DNA of 49,697 nt, from contig JBFGJY010000013.1 of the NCBI GenBank assembly GCA_041576975.1, forward strand, positions 1 through 49,697. The letters run 5' to 3'. Below the pieces are notes generated by a model. The model worked only from the letters and a program-made list of their open reading frames with translations, ran no database searches and was not told the DNA's origin. Each line of letters starts with the position of its first letter. The stretch's first letter is position 1. Below, piece by piece: positions 1-6,291 of this stretch. The position numbers were made by a program, and so were the translations under genes. Source of the DNA: JBFGJY01 sp041576975. Its GTDB lineage: Bacteria > Pseudomonadota > Gammaproteobacteria > UBA4575.

Positions 1-135
1 AACATTCACGAAATCAATGAAATCAATGAAATCAATGAAATCAATGAAATCAATGAAATCAATGAAATCAATGAAATCAATGAAATCAATGAAATCAATG
101 AAATCAATGAAATCAATCGTGTCCGACCTAAATGA
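1..135 (+). CDS. Possible 3' end of a gene with an Ile-Asn-Glu repeat tail (partial at left edge)
   Basis: The plus-strand frame beginning at base 1 stays open from the edge, reads Asn-Ile-His and then about eleven Glu-Ile-Asn tripeptides, and ends Arg-Val-Arg-Pro-Lys before a TGA at 133-135. This could be the carboxyl end of a protein whose start is outside the window. A 9-bp repeat with no stop in one frame will stay open by its nature, so the open frame alone is weak evidence. No domain is visible and no function can be proposed. The alternative is a non-coding minisatellite. Confidence 0.25.
   Translation, partial: NIHEINEINEINEINEINEINEINEINEINEINEINEINRVRPK
11..117. repeat. 9-bp tandem repeat, about 12 copies
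   Basis: Eleven perfect head-to-tail copies of AAATCAATG run from position 11 to 109, followed by a partial copy to 117. The copies are identical, so the array is either recent or kept homogeneous by slippage. Nine is a multiple of three, so copy-number change would not shift a reading frame. On the plus strand one frame reads a repeated Ile-Asn-Glu tripeptide and another reads Lys-Ser-Met; the third has a stop in every unit. The array lies at the window edge, so its full length is not known. Confidence 0.97.
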
Positions 136-149
136 TTGTGCAAAATAAA

Positions 150-422
150 TCAAAACCGCCCTCGTTCCAAACCCTCTGCAACCCACTTACTCTCACGCTC
201 AAAAATCTTAGTTGCATCCTCTAGAGTAATCTCACCTGTGTCGATTTGTCTACACAGTTGTTTTCGTAACTTAACTAAGTTGGTGACATCCATGCGATCC
301 GTATAATGGATTGCAAGATTGTCCCAATACGCGTTGGTTTCTTCATCATGACAGTAATTTTCTTGTGCTATAGCGGCTTGATGTAGCACAGTAAATAAGA
401 GTATTGCTTTGTATCGGATCAC
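150..422 (-). CDS. Small exported protein of unknown function
   Basis: An open frame runs from an ATG at 464, but the GTG at 420-422 is the better start. It gives a 90-residue protein with a classic signal peptide: a short basic beginning (Ile-Arg-Tyr-Lys), a hydrophobic stretch (AILLFTVL), then Ala-Ile-Ala before Gln as a signal peptidase I site. The mature part of about 70 residues is charged and mostly helical in character, with two cysteines that could form a disulphide. From the ATG the signal would sit behind 14 extra residues, which is unusual. I do not recognise the family. It probably acts in the periplasm. No operon partner is visible: it faces away from the lipoprotein gene that follows. 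Confidence 0.5.
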   Translation of the reverse strand: MIRYKAILLFTVLHQAAIAQENYCHDEETNAYWDNLAIHYTDRMDVTNLVKLRKQLCRQIDTGEITLEDATKIFERESKWVAEGLERGRF

Positions 423-540
423 TCTACATATTCTATCAAAGTATAGTGCGACCGCTAACCACAATTAATGGTAGTCAATGGAGCAATCAATGCAGATCAA
501 TGGCAAAATAGTGTTCAAGCGCCTTAAGATTGATTGAAGA

Positions 541-561
541 AAAAGGGCTCTGACCACTTTT
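541..561. repeat. REP palindrome, copy 1
   Basis: AAAAGGGCTCTGACC followed by a T-rich run. This is the same element as the two copies that bound the RAYT transposase at about 1329 and 2092, with the last base of the core changed. It lies upstream of the SGNH lipoprotein gene in the same orientation as the 2092 copy, so the lipoprotein and transposase genes together lie between direct copies. Confidence 0.85.
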
Positions 562-623
562 TCATTTCAATCAATTATGTTCGATATGCATGTTAAAATT
601 TGTATATGGGTGGCACATCTAAT

Positions 624-1319
624 ATGAAAAAACTTAATTTTTTACTGACCTCACTGTTTGCTGTTCTACTAATTGTAGGTTGTGCGAGCACCTCTGACGA
701 CGACCTCGAGGGTGGCAATAAACGAGAGGTAATTAATTATGTCGCACTGGGCGCGAGTGATGCCACGGGTATTGGCGCATTTCCACTTACAGACGGCTAT
801 GTATTCCGCATCAAAGATGCACTCGAAGAGCGTGGTAAAAAAGTAGATCTCTTAAACCTCGGAATCCCTACTGCCAACATTCCTGCCATTGAAAAAGCAG
901 CACTAACCGCCCTTACAGTAGGCGTGAAAAAAGATTTGGTCACCATCTGTACCGGAGCCAACGATCTTATCGGTGGTGATGATGTTGTTGAGTTTGAAAA
1001 AAGTCTAGATCATATTCTCCAACATCTACGTCAAGACAATTCCGTCTTTATCGTAATCATGAATCTTCCGGATCTAACTCAAATAAAACGCTTTAGAGAA
1101 AAACCGGATAAACACGTTACCGTTGCACGAGTTACAGCATTCAATCAAGCCATTACACGGCAAGCTAAAAAGTATAATGTGCCGATAGTAGATTTCTTTA
1201 CCAATGCACCAGGCGATGAATTAGTCAGCGATATCGATGGGTTTCATCCCAACAACGATGGTCATCAACGTATTGCCAATTTATTTTTAAAAATAATTCT
1301 GCCGAAGTTTAATCTTTAA
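624..1319 (+). CDS. SGNH/GDSL-family hydrolase, outer-membrane or periplasmic lipoprotein
   Basis: Predicted secreted esterase or lipase-like enzyme of the SGNH hydrolase superfamily. The ATG at 624 is chosen over the TTG at 600 because it starts a clean lipoprotein signal: Met-Lys-Lys, a hydrophobic stretch, and a lipobox ending Val-Gly-Cys at residue 20. The SGNH blocks are in order. Block I is GASD near residue 43-46 and supplies the nucleophilic Ser. Block III is GAND near 111-114 and supplies Asn. Block V is DGFHPN near the carboxyl end and supplies the catalytic Asp and His. The length of 231 residues is normal. An acidic linker follows the lipidated Cys. The substrate cannot be told from sequence; acyl esters of lipids, sugars or peptidoglycan are all possible. 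The gene stands alone between REP palindromes, and the downstream REP could act as its terminator. Confidence 0.85.
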   Translation: MKKLNFLLTSLFAVLLIVGCASTSDDDLEGGNKREVINYVALGASDATGIGAFPLTDGYVFRIKDALEERGKKVDLLNLGIPTANIPAIEKAALTALTVGVKKDLVTICTGANDLIGGDDVVEFEKSLDHILQHLRQDNSVFIVIMNLPDLTQIKRFREKPDKHVTVARVTAFNQAITRQAKKYNVPIVDFFTNAPGDELVSDIDGFHPNNDGHQRIANLFLKIILPKFNL

Positions 1320-1324
1320 AGAAT

Positions 1325-1346
1325 AAAAGGGGTCAGAGCCCTTTTT
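1325..1346. repeat. REP palindrome, copy 2 (overlaps the transposase stop)
   Basis: The core GGGGTCAGAGCCC is flanked by AAAA and TTTTT, so the RNA of either strand can form an AAAAGGG/CCCTTTT hairpin ending in a U-rich tail, usable as a two-way terminator between the convergent lipoprotein and transposase genes. Read on the minus strand, its GGG CTC TGA encodes the last Gly-Leu and the stop codon of the transposase. Confidence 0.93.
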
Positions 1347-2043
1347 CTGCTTTTTTGTTAATCGAGCGTGGCCGACCCCGTGTAACCTGCCCTACTTTTG
1401 TTTTTAATGTCCGCTCTATCTTGGCACGAAATCGATCGTTTCCCAATGGTGTACCACTTTGCCAACAGGCTTGGATATTGTGAAGGTCTTGTTCCTCGAT
1501 GTGATGTCGAAATAGTTCACGATAGGCACGTTTGCGTTGGGATTTGGTTCTGCCTAGGGATTGGTATTCAACATGAGGTGTGAGGATGGGGTCTTCCTTG
1601 TTATAGGCATTGCCTTTATAGCTTGACCATTTGTATTCACCTGGAGCATTGACCATGTGAGCACGCACTGGGTTAAGCTCAATGTATCGCATGCAGGTAA
1701 GTAAATATGTTTCGCTATCAATCAAACTTGCTTTGAATCTCCCTTCCCATAGGGTGCCACTGCGATCGTAGAGGTGATTAATATAGGGCACGTAGTGTCT
1801 ACCGACATATTGCATGGTTAGGCTGATGCCATCTTTACTATTAGGCGTGATTAATAGATGCACATGGTTAGTCATAAGCACATAGGCATGCAGTTCACAA
1901 CCATAGCGAAGTAGCGCTTCTTCTAACCATGCTAAGCACGCATGGTAATCGTCATTTTCAAAAAAGATGGGTTCGCGGTTGTTACCACGCTGCACAATGT
2001 GACAAGGAACGCCTGTTAGAAAAAAGCGTGGCTTGCGAGGCAT
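1333..2043 (-). CDS. REP-associated tyrosine transposase (Y1/HUH family)
   Basis: A single-strand DNA nicking enzyme of the Y1 transposase family, expected to bind and cut REP hairpins. The N-terminal region begins with the family's Pro-Arg-Lys-Pro-Arg stretch. The HUH metal-binding pair is in NHVHLL at residues 59-64. The carboxyl helix carries the candidate catalytic tyrosines (113, 120) followed by IELNPVRA, a hallmark of the group. At 236 residues it is slightly longer than typical and shows no frameshift, so it is probably functional. The protein ends inside the downstream REP. REP copies 1-3 in this window are the likely substrates. What RAYTs do for the host is not settled. Confidence 0.93.
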   Translation of the reverse strand: MPRKPRFFLTGVPCHIVQRGNNREPIFFENDDYHACLAWLEEALLRYGCELHAYVLMTNHVHLLITPNSKDGISLTMQYVGRHYVPYINHLYDRSGTLWEGRFKASLIDSETYLLTCMRYIELNPVRAHMVNAPGEYKWSSYKGNAYNKEDPILTPHVEYQSLGRTKSQRKRAYRELFRHHIEEQDLHNIQACWQSGTPLGNDRFRAKIERTLKTKVGQVTRGRPRSINKKAEKGL

Positions 2044-2086
2044 ACGGCTACCCTCTTTTTGCTTTAGGAGAGCTAAACTATACTAC

Positions 2087-2110
2087 TAAAAGGGCTCTGA
2101 CCCTTTTTTT
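2087..2110. repeat. REP palindrome, copy 3 (upstream of the transposase gene)
   Basis: The core GGGCTCTGACCC at 2092-2103 sits between AAAA and a run of seven T. It is inverted relative to the copy at 1329, and the two bracket the transposase gene. Confidence 0.93.
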
Positions 2111-2286
2111 CTCGGTTTTAATAACAGGATGCCTTGCTGCATATGTTTATAGTATTAGCCGCATTTAGTAGAGATTTTAAAATAGCAACACTTTACCTAC
2201 ACAAATGCGGTTGATTTTTGCTTTATAAAGGCGAATATATGGGTCTAAATAGTGTCTAATATACGAATTAATCGTATTAAAAAATT

Positions 2287-3201
2287 ATGGTTCGGCAAAG
2301 GAAAAAGAAGCTAGGCCGAAATGATCCATGCCACTGTGGAAGTGGTAAGAAGTATAAACACTGTCACTTTCACAAAGACAAAGTTGTGAGTATACGACCG
2401 CATTATACACCCGCTATTGACCCAGAAATCATTAAACAGATTGCTAGTAGAAGTGAGGCAAAAGAAAAACTACGTCAAAGTAGTCAGGGCTATGGTAAGC
2501 CAATTATCGCTGCTGAAGTTAAGGGTTATAGGGTTGTAGGAGTTGGAAATCAACTCTACTACTCACCAGCAGAACGTACACAAACTTTTGTCGATTTCCT
2601 AAATAGCTATATCAAACGAATAATCGGTGAGGAATGGGGTAACCGAGAAATTAAGAAACCTTTAAATGAAAGACACCCTATCCTTCAATGGTACGATTCT
2701 CTATGTCGATTACAAAAGCAATATGCATCCAAACAAGGAGAAATTTATGAGACTCCTATAACTGGTGTTGTAAGCGCGTATACATCACTAGCTTATAATC
2801 TCTACTTGTTGCAACACAATGCAGAAGTACAACAGTTTTTAATTAAACGGCTGAAACAAAAAAGTTGTTTCTATGCTGCCTACTATGAAACATTTGTTGC
2901 AGCATGGTTCATTCTTGCAGGGTTTAAACTAAGTCTTGAAAATGAACAAGACCCTACTACTAAACATTGTGAATTCAGTGCTAAATCTCCTAAAGGTGAA
3001 ATGTTCTCGGTTGAAGCTAAATCAAGAGCTGCAAGTAAGTCAAATTATGCTATAGGAAATCAATTATACAAAGCATTAAGCAAGAAAGCATACTATTCGA
3101 GAATTGTTTTTATAGATTTAAACATACCTTCATCTACAGAGCATACCTTTGAGATGTTATTACAAAAAATTACGAGTCGATTAAGAAAAAAAAGAAAATG
3201 A
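2287..3201 (+). CDS. SEC-C zinc-finger protein with a nuclease-like C-terminal region
   Basis: A 304-residue protein with an N-terminal SEC-C zinc motif: Cys15-x-Cys17-x8-Cys26-His27, within a basic stretch. The middle (about 70-190) is not recognised. The carboxyl third looks like a PD-(D/E)xK nuclease core: Glu201 opens a helix that ends Ala-Gly-Phe, then comes an acidic strand around Glu229, then Val-Glu243-Ala-Lys245 as the E-x-K signature, then a Gln and a helix. This fold reading is my inference from motif spacing. A gene of unknown function starts 1 nt after the stop, so the two are almost certainly translated together. The gene lies next to a RAYT element in a non-core region. A restriction-like or defence role is possible but untested. 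No strong ribosome binding site precedes the ATG. Confidence 0.75.
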   Translation: MVRQRKKKLGRNDPCHCGSGKKYKHCHFHKDKVVSIRPHYTPAIDPEIIKQIASRSEAKEKLRQSSQGYGKPIIAAEVKGYRVVGVGNQLYYSPAERTQTFVDFLNSYIKRIIGEEWGNREIKKPLNERHPILQWYDSLCRLQKQYASKQGEIYETPITGVVSAYTSLAYNLYLLQHNAEVQQFLIKRLKQKSCFYAAYYETFVAAWFILAGFKLSLENEQDPTTKHCEFSAKSPKGEMFSVEAKSRAASKSNYAIGNQLYKALSKKAYYSRIVFIDLNIPSSTEHTFEMLLQKITSRLRKKRK

Positions 3202-3202
3202 A

Positions 3203-3922
3203 ATGACTATTAATGGCAACCCAGCACCACCTGCCTATGTTGTAGTTACAAATCAACCATATCACCTACATCCTAATGAAGAAAATATTCTTAAATTTAT
3301 GATAGCTGATGGTTTCAAAATCCCAGACTTTGGATTTAGTGTTGGATTTATTTCTCTCATCGATGCATACAAAGCAAAAGAAAAACACTCAGAAATTCAT
3401 TGTGTGCTTGATGCAATGGAAAATTATCAAATACCAGTAACATTTGATGGTGAACTACCAGAATTCGTATTTGGGGAAACAAAGCGAACTTTGTTGATTG
3501 GTGAAACTTATGATTTAGGCGATGGTGTTAAAGGAATTCTTAGAAATGGTTTCGTGTCTGTAAGCGAAAAGAAAGCTCATTTAGTATTTGAGGTCGATGG
3601 TAATCGTAATTCGATTTATGCCGCACCATTATCAGATGATGAGGTAAGTGCATATCAAAAACACCCAGAAACATTTTTTGGTGAAATACAACCCGTCACA
3701 AAAAATGCTAAAACACCATTGGATTTATTCTCCTCGATTTACAACATATATAAGGAATCACCACGAGAAAATCTGCTTGATTGGCTTAAAGATTCACCTG
3801 ATATTGATGAACTTAGGAAAAAATCAACAGAAGAATTAAGTCTTATTTATGTTGAACGTTGTGTATATTCAGTAATGCAACAATCAGCTCAAAATAAGAA
3901 TGAAGATAAAGCAGAAGTCTAA
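3203..3922 (+). CDS. Unknown protein, translationally coupled to the SEC-C gene
   Basis: A 239-residue soluble, acidic protein with no signal peptide or membrane segment. I do not recognise the family. The N-terminal part contains an Ala-Tyr-Val-Val-Val-Thr stretch followed by His/Pro-rich sequence. The middle looks like beta-strands (about 75-155), and the carboxyl part is helical with Lys/Glu-rich segments. The ATG is 1 nt past the TGA of the upstream gene, so expression is tied to it, and the pair probably acts together. A hairpin with a T-run follows and would end the two-gene transcript. Codon use is AT-rich, like that of its partner. Confidence 0.7.
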   Translation: MTINGNPAPPAYVVVTNQPYHLHPNEENILKFMIADGFKIPDFGFSVGFISLIDAYKAKEKHSEIHCVLDAMENYQIPVTFDGELPEFVFGETKRTLLIGETYDLGDGVKGILRNGFVSVSEKKAHLVFEVDGNRNSIYAAPLSDDEVSAYQKHPETFFGEIQPVTKNAKTPLDLFSSIYNIYKESPRENLLDWLKDSPDIDELRKKSTEELSLIYVERCVYSVMQQSAQNKNEDKAEV

Positions 3923-3935
3923 ATTCTCTTAGATA

Positions 3936-3971
3936 CTACTTATACGGCCTGCTATAAGTGGAAAATTTTTT
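3936..3971 (+). terminator. Rho-independent terminator after the SEC-C gene pair
   Basis: The arms CTACTTATA and TATAAGTGG (9 pairs including one G-T) enclose an 8-base GC-rich loop. They are followed by AAAA and then six T at 3966-3971. The stem starts 14 nt after the stop codon of the second gene. Confidence 0.7.
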
Positions 3972-4098
3972 GTGAATATTGAATCCTTTCCTAACTAATA
4001 GAATTTCGACTAATATTAGTGAATTCAAGTGTAGATTTAGTGTAACAAAGTTTGATTTTCGAATTTCACGTGGTAGTTAGTATTAATTTAATATATAG

Positions 4099-4121
4099 CT
4101 GACGGCTAATCTAACCGTCAG
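4099..4121. terminator. Hairpin downstream of der
   Basis: A perfect 7-bp inverted repeat, CTGACGG (4099-4105) and CCGTCAG (4115-4121), with a 9-base loop, lies about 46 bp past the der stop codon. On the minus strand it is followed by an A/T-rich but not T-only tract, so terminator function is only plausible. Confidence 0.4.
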
Positions 4122-4167
4122 TAATCCGTCGATGTCGAATGTCTGCTTTCAATTGGTGTTTATTAGG

Positions 4168-5574
4168 TTATCTTTTGACCTTTTTCAACATGCGCTTTCT
4201 ACTGCGTTGCTGTCGAGGGGTGAGTTTATTGCGTTTGTCTGCATAGGGATTTTCAGGTTGTTTAAAAATTAGTCGTATTGGTGTGCCTACTAGTTTTAGT
4301 GTTTTACGAAAATAATTTTCTAAATAGCGTTTGTAGGTAGCCGGAATTCTTCCAATTTGATTACCATGTATTGCAAAAGTGGGAGGACATTTACTGACTT
4401 GTGCAGCGTATTTAAGTTTTATTCTGCGACCTCTTACTAAGGGTGGTTGAAAACTTTCCAAGGCGTTTTCTAACATTCTATTCAGCTCGCCGGTATTGAC
4501 CTCAACATTTGCGGATTTATAGGCACGTGCTACCGCACGCATGAGTTTTGTAATGCCCTCTTTGTGTTTTGCAGAAATGAATTGCCGTTCCGCAAAATCC
4601 AGAAACCGTAACTTAAGATCAAAGCCCTTTTGAATCTCTTTGTAATTTTCTTTGGAGCTTGCATCAATCTTATTGATTGCAAGCACTACGGCACGCCCAC
4701 TTTCTAATACCATACCGGCTAAGTGCGCGTCTTGATCAGCAAATTCTTGCGTGCCATCTAACATTAACACTACAACATGTGCATTTTCTATGGCTTGTAT
4801 CGTTTTCACGACACTGAACTTCTCAATCATGTCGTGCACTTTGCTGCGGCGACGTACCCCTGCGGTGTCGATGAGTTCAAATGTGGTACCAAATTTTTCG
4901 ATTCGCTCGGAGATACTGTCGCGTGTGGTGCCTGGGATTTCTGATGTAACAAATCGTTCTTCACCAATGAGTGCATTGGCTAGAGTGGATTTTCCAACAT
5001 TGGGTCTGCCCACTAGGGCCACTTTAATGGCATCTTGCTTAGCTTCTTCTGCAGGTTGTTCTTTTTGATATGGATATAGGTCTTCTACATGAGTTATTAC
5101 CTCGCGCACACCTTTTCCAGATTTGGAAGAAATTTCGTACACATGTTCTGCACCGAGCGCATAAAAGTCACTCGCCAACATATTGGTAATATTCGCATCG
5201 GCTTTGTTTACCAGTACAAATACTTTTTGATTTGTATTTCTTAATTTAGTGAATACTTCTTGATCTTGAGGTACTAAGCCTTCTACTCCATCCACCATGA
5301 AAAACACAATATCGGCTTCCTCGATTGCAAGCCAAACCTGAGATGTTATCGCAAGATTTATGTCATCTTTTTCTTTGGAATCTTTCGGTGGCGCAATGCC
5401 CCCGGTGTCTATGACAATGTAACGATTATCAAAACGTCGCGTAACCCCATAAATGCGATCGCGCGTAAGTCCCGGTTGGTCTGCAACCAGGGCATCTTTC
5501 GATTTGGTCAGATAATTAAATAATGTTGATTTACCGACATTAGGGCGACCAACAAGGGCAATTACGGGTTTCAT
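4168..5574 (-). CDS. der: Ribosome assembly GTPase Der (EngA)
   Basis: Der binds the 50S subunit and is needed for its maturation. It has two tandem GTPase domains, a feature unique to this family. G domain 1 has GRPNVGKS at residues 9-16, DTGG at 56-59 and NKAD at 123-126. G domain 2 has GRPNVGKS at 189-196, a DTAG box and NKID. A KH-like RNA-binding domain follows from about 360, and the tail is very basic. The 468 residues match the usual length. In Pseudomonas-like genomes der directly follows bamB; here the two are parted by about 717 bp of hairpin-rich DNA, so der must either be read through that stretch or have its own promoter. Confidence 0.98.
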   Translation of the reverse strand: MKPVIALVGRPNVGKSTLFNYLTKSKDALVADQPGLTRDRIYGVTRRFDNRYIVIDTGGIAPPKDSKEKDDINLAITSQVWLAIEEADIVFFMVDGVEGLVPQDQEVFTKLRNTNQKVFVLVNKADANITNMLASDFYALGAEHVYEISSKSGKGVREVITHVEDLYPYQKEQPAEEAKQDAIKVALVGRPNVGKSTLANALIGEERFVTSEIPGTTRDSISERIEKFGTTFELIDTAGVRRRSKVHDMIEKFSVVKTIQAIENAHVVVLMLDGTQEFADQDAHLAGMVLESGRAVVLAINKIDASSKENYKEIQKGFDLKLRFLDFAERQFISAKHKEGITKLMRAVARAYKSANVEVNTGELNRMLENALESFQPPLVRGRRIKLKYAAQVSKCPPTFAIHGNQIGRIPATYKRYLENYFRKTLKLVGTPIRLIFKQPENPYADKRNKLTPRQQRSRKRMLKKVKR

Positions 5575-5655
5575 TGAGGTGTTATTAGTTAATTAATAAT
5601 GATGACGTTGCAAGGTTTCATGCTAACAAATTTTTTTATAAACATTTTGTTCTAT

Positions 5656-5779
5656 GTTGCTAGGTTCTCGCGCCCAACCAGTTGCGCTAAATATAGTTTA
5701 AAGTTACGTTGCCAGATTCTCGCACCAACAAGCTTCCTGACAATCATTTAAGCCTTATGATGCTGGGTTCTCGCACCCA
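5656..5779. repeat. Three copies of a 22-bp motif at 52-bp spacing
   Basis: Copies start at 5656, 5708 and 5760 and share the pattern GTTGC-(C/T)-(A/G)-G-(A/G)-TTCTCGC-(A/G)-CC, with the third copy reading ATGCTGG at its start. The core TTCTCGC is invariant. The spacing is 52 bp both times, which points to a diverged tandem duplication. Confidence 0.7.
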
Positions 5780-5812
5780 GGGGCGAGGTACTTTTGATTT
5801 GGCAAAAGTACC
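5763..5812. repeat. Two adjacent perfect hairpins
   Basis: CTGGGT (5763-5768) pairs with ACCCAG (5775-5780) around a 6-base loop. GGTACTTTTG (5787-5796) pairs with CAAAAGTACC (5803-5812), 10 perfect pairs around a 6-base loop. Confidence 0.9.
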
Positions 5813-5822
5813 CAAAACCATT

Positions 5823-5946
5823 GCGCCGCACATCACTTAATTCGTGAATGCTCGGACTTTTCGGCGGCTCGTAAACTCGCTGCGCTCAAACACCACTTCG
5901 CCTTGTCCCGAAAAGTCCTTGCGCTTCTCGGGTGATGTGAAGGCGC
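5823..5946. repeat. 124-bp nested palindrome
   Basis: Three arms pair in order: GCGCC (5823-5827) with GGCGC (5942-5946), CACATCAC (5829-5836) with GTGATGTG (5932-5939), and GGACTTTTCGG (5854-5864) with CCGAAAAGTCC (5908-5918). All 24 arm positions are perfect, and the arms are colinear, so one long hairpin with internal loops can form in RNA of either strand or in extruded DNA. Confidence 0.9.
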
Positions 5947-6010
5947 GGGAAGAGGTGCCCGATCTAAACATCATACTGAAATTCAATCCCTCTTAACCCT
6001 CCCATTATTT

Positions 6011-6089
6011 GCTTGGCGAGCAAGCAGATAAGGCTGCTGACAAATGAACAGGGATGTTCATTTGAGGTGCGTGACACCTGGATGGTGTC
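6011..6089. repeat. Three consecutive short hairpins
   Basis: GCTTG/CAAGC (6011-6015, 6021-6025); CAAATGAACA/TGTTCATTTG (6041-6050, 6055-6064), ten perfect pairs with a 4-base loop; GACACC/GGTGTC (6073-6078, 6084-6089). Confidence 0.85.
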
Positions 6090-6196
6090 TCGCGCCGACG
6101 GCAAAGTCGTTCTGTGTAGCGAGTGTATCCGAAGGACAAGCAAAGAAAAGGAACTAACGAATTTGATAACTTTAAATTAATGCTCTATACGTTCGA

Positions 6197-6249
6197 CCGC
6201 CATGGATGGCGGAAGTGTAGAAATTGCAGGAGCAAATTTCTGCCACTTC
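6197..6249. repeat. Hairpin pair close to the bamB 3' end
   Basis: CCGCCAT/ATGGCGG (6197-6203, 6206-6212) has only two unpaired bases between the arms. Immediately after it, GAAGTG (6212-6217) pairs with CACTTC (6244-6249) around an inner AGAAATT/AATTTCT stem (6219-6225, 6235-6241). Read on the minus strand these follow the bamB stop by about 43 bp and could end or stabilise the bamB transcript. No T-run is present. Confidence 0.7.
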
Positions 6250-6291
6250 TTGCCGATGATAGGTAAGTAGTAAATAAAAAATTAGAATAAT

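Larger units (their letters stand above)
1325..2110 (-). mobile_element. RAYT element: REP-associated tyrosine transposase with inverted REP ends
   Basis: One transposase gene is bounded by inverted copies of the palindrome GGGGTCAGAGCCC: 1329-1341 at its 3' end and 2092-2103 (one base shorter) upstream of its start. RAYTs are single-copy, domesticated relatives of IS200/IS605 transposases that are linked to dispersed REP sequences. The arrangement seen here is the standard one for the family. I see no direct target duplication, which is expected for this class. Confidence 0.85.
5575..6291. other. Hairpin-rich non-coding spacer between bamB and der
   Basis: About 717 bp with no credible gene. 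It contains three diverged copies of a 22-bp motif at exact 52-bp steps (from 5656), two adjacent hairpins (5763-5812), a 124-bp nested palindrome (5823-5946), three short hairpins (6011-6089) and a last hairpin pair (6197-6249). The segment 5780-6170 looks richer in G+C than its neighbours, which suggests an inserted repeat element rather than native spacer. One plus-strand frame is open for about 60 codons from 5840, but it has no start signal and follows the palindrome arms. Confidence 0.8.

Noticed and set aside
1929..2168. 79-codon plus-strand frame over the RAYT start and REP copy 3
   Set aside because: It runs opposite to the well-supported transposase gene, has no start signal and passes through the REP palindrome.
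5840..5999. A 60-codon plus-strand frame in the hairpin-rich spacer
   Set aside because: It lacks a start codon and ribosome binding site, and its open frame follows the palindrome arms; its sequence symmetry explains it better.
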